A DNA stretch of 64,000 bases from JBCCDY01 sp039030555. GTDB taxonomy: Bacteria; Bacteroidota; Bacteroidia; Cytophagales; Cyclobacteriaceae. A program made the position numbers and the translations under genes. Shown in pieces: positions 15,998-24,118 of this stretch (position 1 is its first letter; every line of letters starts with the position of its first letter). The notes below the pieces were generated by a model that did not search any database, had not been told where the DNA came from, and saw nothing but the letters and a program-made list of their open reading frames with translations. The stretch is from the NCBI GenBank assembly GCA_039030555.1, contig JBCCDY010000002.1:1-64000 (forward strand), read 5' to 3'.

Positions 15998-17533
15998 ATG
16001 AGGTCAATAGTATTTCTCTTCTTTTTTCTGGTATCTGTAAACCTTTATGGTCAGGATTTACAGTTTAGCCAGTATGATAACCTACCATTATTGTTGAATC
16101 CAGCGTTCGCGGGTATTACGGATAGAGCAGAAGCCAGATATAATTTCAGAAATCAATGGCTGGGTTCAGATAGTAGAGTTGCTTCACAGGGTTTGAACCT
16201 TTCCAAACCCCTATTTCTTCGAAGAAACAACTGCCGACACTGGGCGGGAGTTGGCCTGTCTGTTTTTGATGACCGGACTAATGATCAGCTATTCATTCAA
16301 AACGGTTTGACTCTTTCTTTTTCCATACTTGTTCCGATTGGAAAATATAGCTTTCTGAGTTTTGGGCTAAATGGAGGTTATCAATGGAGAAGGCTAAATC
16401 TTGAGAACATCAGTACAGGGAATCAATTTGTCGAAGGACTTGGATTTGACCCCTCTCAGCCTATAGGCGAACAAATTGATAATACTTCAGTATCCATTCC
16501 TACTTTTGGAACGGGACTTATGTGGCATCAGCGCGATAAAAGTGGCGATGTAAAGTCATTTTTGAGTGTCGCTGCTTTTGACCTGAATCAGCCGAACGAA
16601 GCTTTTATTTCAGGTGATAGTGAGCTTCCAGTTGCCTTACGAATTTCAGGGAAGTATCAGATTTATGAAAGCAAACAATGGATACTTGGCCTTGATGCCA
16701 ATATTACTTCTCGAGGCTCAGATGAAAATTTTCTATTAGGAGTTTATGGAGAATACGACCTTTACCGACTGATTAGAAATGTAAAAAATTACGACACGAA
16801 AATTGTTCTTTCAACCAGATACTCAGAAGACAGAGCACTCATAGTTGGTGGATGGATTGATCACCCGTCATACCGCATTGGAGTAAGCATAGATTTGGAT
16901 GTAGAGCCAAATAGCGACCTAAATGCCTTTAGAAATGCAGTAGAGTTTAGCCTTGCATACAAGACGCCCTGGTATTGCAAACCTAAAACAAAAAAGAATC
17001 GAAGGAAACGATCAAAATCGAAAAAAAACAAAAATAAAAAGACCACTAGTTTAGCGGAATATCGAAGAAGAAACAGGGAACGACTGCAGCGTGAACACTC
17101 TGAGAAAGAAAGTCAAACTGAAGATAAAGATACGATTGAAGTAGTATCTCTTGAGCAGATTGAGGCTGAAAAAGAATTCGAGCTAAAACTTAAGAAAGTT
17201 CTTGAACCCGTCATTATTGAATTTGATTTTGACGAGACAGAGGTCATCTCCCGATTTGAATTCAGACTTCATAATCTGCTGGAATTTATGACCGAATATG
17301 AAGAATTTGATGTAATGATCATGGGCCATACCGATAATTCTGGAAGTCACGAATATAACCTCAGGCTGGGTCAGAAGAGAGCAAATACAGTCAAGAAATT
17401 CTTAATTGAAAATGGTATTTCCGAGGATAGGATTTACACGGAATCCAAAGGCGAAAGCGAACCGTTAAACGACAATTCTACAAATGAAATGAGGAGGAGG
17501 AATAGGAGGGTGGAAGTGAAGGTTATTGAATAA
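15998..17533 (+). CDS. PorP/SprF-family protein fused to an OmpA domain
   Basis: A 511-residue outer-membrane protein. The ATG at 15998, two bases after the upstream TAA, is preferred over an earlier in-frame ATG at 15911 because it gives a clean signal peptide (ending VNLYGQ). Residues about 19-320 are a PorP/SprF barrel (QFSQYDNLPLLLNPAFAG at the front). A Lys/Arg-rich linker (about 330-375) leads into an OmpA-like peptidoglycan-binding domain (about 400-511, IIEFDFDETEV, GHTDNSGSHEYNLRLGQKRA, NRRVEV). The family helps T9SS type B cargo reach the surface and is nearly always next to such a cargo gene, as here. The fusion combines the barrel with a cell-wall anchor that is usually encoded separately. 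Confidence 0.82.
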   Translation: MRSIVFLFFFLVSVNLYGQDLQFSQYDNLPLLLNPAFAGITDRAEARYNFRNQWLGSDSRVASQGLNLSKPLFLRRNNCRHWAGVGLSVFDDRTNDQLFIQNGLTLSFSILVPIGKYSFLSFGLNGGYQWRRLNLENISTGNQFVEGLGFDPSQPIGEQIDNTSVSIPTFGTGLMWHQRDKSGDVKSFLSVAAFDLNQPNEAFISGDSELPVALRISGKYQIYESKQWILGLDANITSRGSDENFLLGVYGEYDLYRLIRNVKNYDTKIVLSTRYSEDRALIVGGWIDHPSYRIGVSIDLDVEPNSDLNAFRNAVEFSLAYKTPWYCKPKTKKNRRKRSKSKKNKNKKTTSLAEYRRRNRERLQREHSEKESQTEDKDTIEVVSLEQIEAEKEFELKLKKVLEPVIIEFDFDETEVISRFEFRLHNLLEFMTEYEEFDVMIMGHTDNSGSHEYNLRLGQKRANTVKKFLIENGISEDRIYTESKGESEPLNDNSTNEMRRRNRRVEVKVIE

Positions 17534-17581
17534 ACAATGTCATTAATCTGCCTCTGAATAATGAAACCTTTGTGACTATAG

Positions 17582-17603
17582 TGACTTTAAAAGTCATTTT
17601 TTT
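17582..17603 (+). terminator. Hairpin and T-run after the PorP/OmpA gene
   Basis: TGACTTT-A-AAAGTCA is a compact inverted repeat followed by seven T, 48 bp past the stop. It fits an intrinsic terminator with a weak AT-rich stem. Confidence 0.5.
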
Positions 17604-17632
17604 ACCTGAATGTAGGTATAGTTTAAAGGTTT

Positions 17633-17878
17633 CTAGTCTCCGAAAGGATACCATTCGCCACTTCTATCAATAATATTAGAAGATACCTCGTTGATAATTG
17701 TACCATCAATATCTAGATCACCTGATTTTCAACTCAGATCTTCATTGAGCCTAGCCTTAAATAATTCTGTTTCGGTATTAACAAATACGTTTTGTACTGA
17801 TTTTTCACGAACAGAAATATCCAAGACCAATTCGATTAATTTACTAAAGGCTTTATTTTGATTTAAACCTGTTTTTGT
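17633..17878 (-). pseudogene. Possible remnant of a small coding sequence with an internal stop
   Basis: On the minus strand this frame reads as protein-like sequence (GLNQNKAFSKLIELVLDIS, then KSVQNVFVNTETELFKARL) up to a TGA at 17729-17731. It continues in the same frame (DLDIDGTIINEVSSNIIDR) to TAG at 17633-17635. No in-frame ATG was found. It might be a decayed gene or a chance open frame. It occupies most of the 377-bp gap between 17534 and 17910, otherwise containing only the terminator at 17582. Confidence 0.25.
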
Positions 17879-17910
17879 TCAAGCTTCATTTTAATCAAGA
17901 TCTCAAATTC

Positions 17911-19140
17911 CTAGTTATCGAATGGGTACTCAAAACCTCTCTCCAGATATTCCTTTCTGGAGGATATAAGATCAAAATTATTCGAATATCGGTATCTGTA
18001 TAGATATTTGTTAACTCTTATAACAGTCCCATTTCTCAAGCCTCCCACGTTATACAAATCCTGATCAATCAGATGAACTGAGCCCCCGGTTATTTTAGCG
18101 AGCTTCCAATATTCTGGCTGAATGGCTTTTTCAGCTACTTCCGTGTTTCCACATAAGATTATTCGAACAGGCTTCTTGATGTAGTGTACAAGTTCTTTGT
18201 AATCTTTCATGGAGTTAGAGTTATCTGCAATAAGAATTAACTCTTTTGAGTCTGGGAAGTGCTCTTGAGCATGTAAAAGTGCTTCCATGTCATTCTCTTT
18301 CCAGTCCGTATTATTAAGGCTGTTTCGTAAAGCTTCTAGCATGATTGATTTTACCTCGGAAGATCGGTTACTTCTTGAAGTAAACATGGCACCTTCTAAT
18401 CCACTTTCAGAAGTAGGAACTCCATACTTATCACAGTCAGTAAAAAATACAAATCCCTGAATCTCTTGTTGATTTTTGTGTTGTTCAAGCCATTTCAAAA
18501 TATCACCAGCAAAAGGATAAATACTGGAAGTCCAATCCACTACAGCAACGGAATTATTCCACTCACTCTTGTTTCTGTCAAAAATTTTCGAAATGTATCG
18601 ATGTGCGCTATCAGGTTTATTTTCGATTGAAACAATCAGCTCCACTTCTCTCTGAATCGGAATGGTTAAGGAAGAAGGTTTTGAAGACTCAAAACCTATA
18701 TCGCTTTCTTTATTGTTTATAGTTAATGAACTAAATATTTGCCTGGAAACAGTTTCTCTTTCATTTTTCAAGTTGAACGGTATTGTTTTTTTTATAGGTA
18801 GATTTTCTAATTTCTTATGGGACTCAGTATTGCTCTTTTCATCCTTCCGAGCTTCTTTTGTATCAATATTATTGACTTCAGAATTAACGGACTTATTTTC
18901 AGCAGAAAGTCTCTGCGTTTTGTTTCCAATAGATTTACTAGAAGGGAGAAGTAGATACAAGCTTATTCCGATCAATAGTATAGTTCCAGTAATAAGGAAC
19001 ACTTTATTCCAGGTGATTGGATTTTTTATTTGATCTTGTTCAAGAAGAGCCTCCATCGCGTCCCAATCGCCACTTTCATTTTTGAGGTCAATATTCTCGA
19101 TCTTTCCTCTAATAATATTTTGTAATTCGCTATCCGTCAT
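17911..19140 (-). CDS. Single-pass membrane protein with VWA-like domain, coupled to an ECF sigma factor
   Basis: A 409-residue protein with a cytoplasmic N-terminus of about 43 residues, one membrane segment (about 45-66), a charged linker, and a C-terminal region (about 190-370) with VWA character: VAVVDWTSSIYPF gives a DxTxS metal-site-like motif, and LILIADNSNSMKDY resembles a later strand. Its ATG overlaps the stop of the sigma-factor gene (ATGA), the usual arrangement for a membrane anti-sigma factor. The N-terminal 43 residues would be the sigma-binding part (inference). No zinc-binding HxxxCxxC is present, so it is not a ZAS-type anti-sigma. It may instead be an effector that the sigma factor controls. 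Confidence 0.55.
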   Translation of the reverse strand: MTDSELQNIIRGKIENIDLKNESGDWDAMEALLEQDQIKNPITWNKVFLITGTILLIGISLYLLLPSSKSIGNKTQRLSAENKSVNSEVNNIDTKEARKDEKSNTESHKKLENLPIKKTIPFNLKNERETVSRQIFSSLTINNKESDIGFESSKPSSLTIPIQREVELIVSIENKPDSAHRYISKIFDRNKSEWNNSVAVVDWTSSIYPFAGDILKWLEQHKNQQEIQGFVFFTDCDKYGVPTSESGLEGAMFTSRSNRSSEVKSIMLEALRNSLNNTDWKENDMEALLHAQEHFPDSKELILIADNSNSMKDYKELVHYIKKPVRIILCGNTEVAEKAIQPEYWKLAKITGGSVHLIDQDLYNVGGLRNGTVIRVNKYLYRYRYSNNFDLISSRKEYLERGFEYPFDN

Positions 19141-19676
19141 GATTGCGGGATTTGAATTTTAACTAATCTTTCTCTCAACATACCATTCGCTCTAGTCAAA
19201 TATGACCTTGACGTACTTTCTCCCAGACTGAGTTTTTCACTAATCTCTTTATGAGAATAACCTTCTATTACATATAGATTGAAAATCACTCTGTGCGGGT
19301 ATGGAAGTTCCATAACCATTTCCAGAATTTCTTCGGAGCTCATTCGCTCTAACACCTCACTGTTTACAGAAAAGTTCTCTTCGTTTTCATTATCAAAGGA
19401 TGAGGATTTGTGCTTTACATTTTTTCTATAATGATCTATGGAGCTATTGACCATTATACTTGAAATCCAACCTTTAACAGCAGAATTCTTTTTAAGCTTG
19501 TTCAGGCTTTTAAAAATTTTTAAAAAGCCATCATTCACAACCTCCAAAGCGTCTTCTTCCGATGAGCTATATCGAAGACATATTTTCATAGCATAAGGAA
19601 AAAAGTATTCGTAAAACTCTTTTTGAGCTTTACGCTGATTTTTCTTGCACCCTTTTATTAATTGATCTAAATCCAT
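19137..19676 (-). CDS. ECF-type RNA polymerase sigma factor
   Basis: A 179-residue sigma-70 family protein. Region 2 is at about residues 10-85 (AQKEFYEYFFPYAMKICLRY, then EDALEVVNDGFLKIFKSL) and region 4 at about 115-170 (LPYPHRVIFNLYVIEGYSHK, then EISEKLSLGESTSRS). ATG at 19676 is chosen; an in-frame TTG at 19691 would start inside a terminator hairpin. It is coupled by ATGA to the membrane protein gene downstream, its probable regulator or target. Confidence 0.88.
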   Translation of the reverse strand: MDLDQLIKGCKKNQRKAQKEFYEYFFPYAMKICLRYSSSEEDALEVVNDGFLKIFKSLNKLKKNSAVKGWISSIMVNSSIDHYRKNVKHKSSSFDNENEENFSVNSEVLERMSSEEILEMVMELPYPHRVIFNLYVIEGYSHKEISEKLSLGESTSRSYLTRANGMLRERLVKIQIPQS

Positions 19677-19682
19677 AAAAGA

Positions 19683-19702
19683 AAAGCCCAAAAATGGGCT
19701 TT
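19683..19702 (-). terminator. Hairpin terminator between the PspC gene and the sigma-factor gene
   Basis: On the minus strand AAAGCCCA, loop TTTT, TGGGCTTT form a perfect 8-bp stem, followed by TCTTTT. It lies 75 bp after the PspC-type gene and ends 6 bp before the sigma-factor ATG. It probably terminates the PadR-PspC transcript, and may also attenuate entry into the sigma-factor gene. Confidence 0.7.
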
Positions 19703-19777
19703 GCGGTTTTCTATCTACGGAAGACGGATGATTTTTATATTTCGCTGCAAAGATTTAGAATAAGTTCAAGATTTTTT

Positions 19778-22264
19778 TTAATCCCTAACAATAGAACCGT
19801 TTCCGCCCTCGCTTAAGTCAGTTTTCGGATTTCCTCGATATTTAATTCTACTAAGACCACTTGCATCGGCATCAAAATATTGATCAGCAAACACATTTGC
19901 ATTGGCACTTCCTAAAGTCGTGATATCCACTTCCTCAACATCATAATCGAATGAGTCTAAATCACTGGCACCACTCATTTTTATTTTTAAAACATCTCCA
20001 TTTCCATGAAGCTCTAGCTTTGAGGCTGCCCTCATCCGTATGTCTAAACCTTCAGCTTCTAAGTGCGCTTTCATTTTTGAATTGCCTTCAAGGGTAATTT
20101 GTAGTTCATTTAGGTCTGAATAGTCAAGATCAATAATACTATTACCCTCCACATTGATCCTTTCCAGACTCGGAGAGCCAATTACGACTTCGACTGATTC
20201 TAGAAGCTTCCATTTCTTGAATCTGTTTCCACTTTCAGAATTTATTTTTAGAATTCCATTATCATTATAAATTACTACTTCTTCGAAGTAAGATTCATTA
20301 CCCTTTAACTCGATCTCATAATTTTCTGACTCTCTCATTTTGATTATGAAATTTCCATCGATTTCTACACTTTCAAAATCACCTATACTTAAAGATTCAG
20401 AATCATCTCCTTGCACCGTACCATCAAAATAATCGGACTTATCGATATCTTTATCTCTGGATTCTTCACATGACAAGCATGTTAAGCCCTTCTTCGATGA
20501 AAACACCCAGGTTTGCTCTCCGAGCTGATCGAAATAGTAATATGAAGAAGAAAAGCGTCCTCTATTATCTAAAACTCCTTTAATACTTTCTGTAATGACA
20601 AAAGGCTGATCATAAGGAATATAAATAATGATATCAAGCTCTTGCATCCTAAACCTTTCACCAGAGGGTAAACTCAAACTAGGGTCAAAGAAGAACACAG
20701 AGTCTTTGTTCAGAATATTGTATTTAATGTTTTTAGCATTCTTTTCAGCGATATTTGTGGTACTACCCTGAGAATATGCATACTTAACCACTTTCAATTG
20801 ATCTCCATCGTAACCACGAAGTTTTAAGTCAATCTCTTCATAATTACTATGGTCTTTGTTAGAAAGATTCAAAACGGGTGTGCCATTTATGTCGAAACCC
20901 AAAGATTCCTTTACTGTTGCTTTTTCTCTGAATTCAAGGAATATTGGAGGTATGGTGAAGGCAATAACCAGTATACTTGCTACCCAAACGGAGAACATTG
21001 CCCAATTTACAGCAGGGGTAGAAGATCTTCTTTTGGTAATAACCGTAATTCCGAGAAAAGTGAGCCCAAGAAACGGAATAGTTAATAATATGAAGAATGC
21101 TAATATAGATAAGGTTGAAAAACTTTGTTGAATGAGTTCCATCGGAAAACCATATTCAAAAAAGCTAAACTGGGCACCAGGAGCATCATAGAGGCCAAAG
21201 ACAACTCCAAAAGAGATGATCAAAGCAACTATTGTTACTATTCCTACCAATACAATAATAAAGCCTGCAAAAATTCTTAAGGCCTCTGCCAGAAATTTCA
21301 AAGAAGGTCCTAATATCTTGCCAAGACCTTTAAACACTGCAGCTATTAACCTGAATGGAAACAGGATGATTTTTACTAAGACGTTTTCATCCTCATTTTC
21401 GTTAACGTTCAAATTCTTCTTGATACTGGTTTCGATATTAGTCAGTGTAACTGGATCACCTTTCATTTGAATTTTATCCGTTATGGAAACAGCTGAAGGA
21501 GTGATGATCCAAAGTATGATATAGATGATTATACCAGTTCCAACACCTAAAAGTGTAACTACTATGAACAATATTCTGATTAGGGTAGCATCCGCACCGA
21601 AGTAGGATGCAACGCCACTCGCTACACCACCGAAAACGCGATCTTCAGAATCTCTAAACAGCTTTTTAATCTTTTTATCTTCATCCAGATCTGGTGAACC
21701 TGGTACAATGACCCAAAGAATAATGTATGCCAGAAGAACGACCCCACTTAATTCTGGAATTATATAGTTAAGAAGAAGTAATAAGAATAATAATCTTACC
21801 CATAGTGCATCAATACCAAAGTAATGGGCTATACCAGAAGCAACACCTCCGAGAATTTTCCTTTTTTCGTCCCTGTATAATCTTTTAGGTAAGCCTGGTG
21901 CACGGTGCTCTTCCTTTTTCTCCTCTTTTTGCTTCTTTTCTGATTTCTCCTGTTTTTTAGGCTCATCATTAAGCCTTTCTTCGGGAAGTTCTTGCTCTTC
22001 AATAGCTTCAAAATCGGCGACGCTACCCATAGTAGCAATAAGATCATTAACATCGATGGCAGTAATGACCTGCTTGCCATCTTTGAGTTTGGCCAGGAAT
22101 ATTTCGGCGATTCGATTCTCAATATCATCTATAATCTCCTTGCTGTCCTCAAAAGTTGAGAAATAGCGATTAATAGATTCCAGATATTTCTTGAGTTCCT
22201 CGTAGCCGTCTTCCTCAATATGGAATATTATTCCGCTTATGTTTATGCTAATATTCTTTTTCAT
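19778..22264 (-). CDS. Membrane protein with two PspC domains and a C-terminal GIN (DUF2807-like) domain
   Basis: An 828-residue protein. An N-terminal 95-residue soluble domain (ISINISGIIFHIEEDGYEEL) is followed by two PspC repeats (about 130-190, KRLYRDEKRKILGGVASGIA; and 205-260, KKLFRDSEDRVFGGVASGVA), several membrane helices (about 310-450) and a repetitive beta region (about 600-820) of the type called head GIN or DUF2807. PspC proteins sense or respond to envelope stress. The gene overlaps the upstream PadR gene by ATGA, so PadR probably controls it. The tandem PspC pair suggests internal duplication. A hairpin terminator follows. Confidence 0.82.
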   Translation of the reverse strand: MKKNISINISGIIFHIEEDGYEELKKYLESINRYFSTFEDSKEIIDDIENRIAEIFLAKLKDGKQVITAIDVNDLIATMGSVADFEAIEEQELPEERLNDEPKKQEKSEKKQKEEKKEEHRAPGLPKRLYRDEKRKILGGVASGIAHYFGIDALWVRLLFLLLLLNYIIPELSGVVLLAYIILWVIVPGSPDLDEDKKIKKLFRDSEDRVFGGVASGVASYFGADATLIRILFIVVTLLGVGTGIIIYIILWIITPSAVSITDKIQMKGDPVTLTNIETSIKKNLNVNENEDENVLVKIILFPFRLIAAVFKGLGKILGPSLKFLAEALRIFAGFIIVLVGIVTIVALIISFGVVFGLYDAPGAQFSFFEYGFPMELIQQSFSTLSILAFFILLTIPFLGLTFLGITVITKRRSSTPAVNWAMFSVWVASILVIAFTIPPIFLEFREKATVKESLGFDINGTPVLNLSNKDHSNYEEIDLKLRGYDGDQLKVVKYAYSQGSTTNIAEKNAKNIKYNILNKDSVFFFDPSLSLPSGERFRMQELDIIIYIPYDQPFVITESIKGVLDNRGRFSSSYYYFDQLGEQTWVFSSKKGLTCLSCEESRDKDIDKSDYFDGTVQGDDSESLSIGDFESVEIDGNFIIKMRESENYEIELKGNESYFEEVVIYNDNGILKINSESGNRFKKWKLLESVEVVIGSPSLERINVEGNSIIDLDYSDLNELQITLEGNSKMKAHLEAEGLDIRMRAASKLELHGNGDVLKIKMSGASDLDSFDYDVEEVDITTLGSANANVFADQYFDADASGLSRIKYRGNPKTDLSEGGNGSIVRD

Positions 22265-22620
22265 GACGGATCGGCTAAGTTATTGGTTTTTGAGCTTTTG
22301 TTTAGAATGTTGCTGGTCGATTCTATTAATTCGTTCCAGGTAACCTCTAGTTTTTTAAGAAAACTACCTCCGGAATCTGTTAAAGTGTAATATTTTCTGG
22401 GCGGTCCGGATTTAGATTCAACCCATTTATAATCTACTAAACCGGCCTTTCTTAAACGTGTAAGTAAGGGGTAAAGCGTACCTTCAACAACCATAATTTT
22501 TGCTGATGTTAATTCCTCAAGCATGTCAGAGGCGTATACTTCACCTCGGGAGATAATGTGAAGCACGCAATACTCTATTATGCCTTTTCTCATTTGAACC
22601 TGCGTGTTCTCTACTTTCAT
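22261..22620 (-). CDS. PadR-family transcriptional regulator
   Basis: A 119-residue winged-helix protein of PadR type: IIEYCVLHIISRGEVYASDM at the start, VVEGTLYPLLTRLRKAGLVD in the recognition region, and GPPRKYYTLTDSG in the wing. It is the first gene of a two-gene unit with the PspC protein (ATGA overlap). Such pairs are usually autoregulated. The palindrome GACATATGTC at 22664-22673, 44 bp upstream of the start, is a possible operator. Confidence 0.85.
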   Translation of the reverse strand: MKVENTQVQMRKGIIEYCVLHIISRGEVYASDMLEELTSAKIMVVEGTLYPLLTRLRKAGLVDYKWVESKSGPPRKYYTLTDSGGSFLKKLEVTWNELIESTSNILNKSSKTNNLADPS

Positions 22621-23044
22621 TTAATTCTCTTTATTTCAGATTAAGAAATGAGACAAAAAAGGAGACATATGTCAGGAAAAAATGCGTCATCTTAAGTCAA
22701 ATAATCATAATCCATTACTTTATACGGATAAGTACCTTGTAAAGCCAAGTACTATCTAAAAAATATTACTGAAATATACTTTTTATTAAAAAAATCATAT
22801 AGAAAATAATTTTTATCATATAATTGCATGTATGGAGGGCAGAAAATCTAGTGTCTTTATACTTTAGATAAGTACATTATTTTTGATATTTCATGAGTCT
22901 GTTATCGATTTTCCGTCTTCTAATTGACGAAGCAACTTATTATTTGCCGAAGGGCTTATGGAATATTCGAATTAGTAATATTTTAGTTTAGACGAATAAG
23001 CCTTTAGATTTTTTAACCGTATTTTTGATTATAATTTTTATACT
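22621..23044. other. AT-rich divergent intergenic region
   Basis: About 420 bp between the PadR gene and the PorV/PorQ-family gene. It holds the palindrome GACATATGTC at 22664-22673 and otherwise AT-rich sequence that should carry both promoters. No ORF or RNA gene is apparent. Confidence 0.5.
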
Positions 23045-24118
23045 CTGTCAGTACGAATAGCAATATTTTTAATAATCTCGGTTTTTTGGTTTGATCTTGT
23101 GTCAGCGCAATCATCAGCACCGAAATTTAGTAATGAATTCCTTTCAATAGGTGTAGGAAGCAGGGCATTGAGTATGTCCGGGGTACAGACATCTTTTGTC
23201 GATGATGTGACTTCGGGGTTCTGGAATCCAGCTGGTTTGGCTCATTTGAATAATAAGTACGAGGCTTCTTTTATGCATGCTGAATATTTTGCAGGCATTG
23301 CCAAATTCGATTATCTGTCATTTGCAACCAGAATTGATACATTAACTTCCGTCGGGTTTTCGGCTATACGATTTGGAGTGGACGACATTCCGGATACAAG
23401 ATTTCTTTTCGATGCAAATGGTGCTATTGACTATAGTCAGGTACGTTTCTTCTCTTCTGCAGATTATGCCTTTTTATTTTCTGTAGGAAGAAAAATACCC
23501 ACCGTTCCAGGTTTATCTGCGGGATTGAATTTTAAAGTGATCTACAGACAGGCAGGCTCTTTTGCCAACGCATGGGGTTTTGGGCTGGATGCGGGAGTCC
23601 AGTATCGAAGAGATCACTGGAACTTAGGATTGACCGTACGTGATGTAACCGGAACGTATAATGCGTGGAACCACGATATCGATGAAATTGCGCCGGTTTT
23701 CGCACAAACCGGGAATGAAATCCCTGAGAATTCCATTGAAATAACGCTTCCCAAGGCATTACTCGAAGTTTCAAGGTCTTTTGACCTACCAAAAGAATTG
23801 GGCCTCCTTGTTGCTATTGGTGCTGATCTGACCTTTGACGGAAAGCGAAACGTTTTAATTGAAGGCGATGCCGTTTCGGTAGATCCAAAACTTGGCCTTG
23901 AGCTTGATTATAAAAATATGTTTTTTATAAGAAGTGGCGTTGGTAATGTACAAAGGATCAAAGATTTCGACGGTTCAACAGATTTTGATTATCAACCTAA
24001 TTTCGGAGTAGGAGTAGTGATCAAGAAAGTCAAGATTGATTACGCTTTAACCGATATTGGTAATCAGGCGGAATCTCTTTATTCTCATGTTTTTACGATA
24101 TCAGCCGGATTTAATTAA
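23045..24118 (+). CDS. PorV/PorQ-family outer-membrane protein (T9SS-associated)
   Basis: A barrel protein of about 340 mature residues beginning QSSAPKFSNEFLSIGVGSRA and ending HVFTISAGFN. FLSIGVGSRALSMSG followed by DDVTSGFWNPAGL is the family signature. A GTG at 23099 would give a protein without a signal. Reading upstream in frame gives RIAIFLIISVFWFDLVSA just before the Gln, a perfect signal peptide, so translation probably starts at CTG 23045 or another non-ATG codon; no in-frame ATG, GTG or TTG exists between the stop at 22997 and 23099. The next gene, a PorU2-like peptidase, begins directly after its stop. PorV-type proteins shuttle cargo to the PorU sortase. Confidence 0.75.
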   Translation: MSVRIAIFLIISVFWFDLVSAQSSAPKFSNEFLSIGVGSRALSMSGVQTSFVDDVTSGFWNPAGLAHLNNKYEASFMHAEYFAGIAKFDYLSFATRIDTLTSVGFSAIRFGVDDIPDTRFLFDANGAIDYSQVRFFSSADYAFLFSVGRKIPTVPGLSAGLNFKVIYRQAGSFANAWGFGLDAGVQYRRDHWNLGLTVRDVTGTYNAWNHDIDEIAPVFAQTGNEIPENSIEITLPKALLEVSRSFDLPKELGLLVAIGADLTFDGKRNVLIEGDAVSVDPKLGLELDYKNMFFIRSGVGNVQRIKDFDGSTDFDYQPNFGVGVVIKKVKIDYALTDIGNQAESLYSHVFTISAGFN

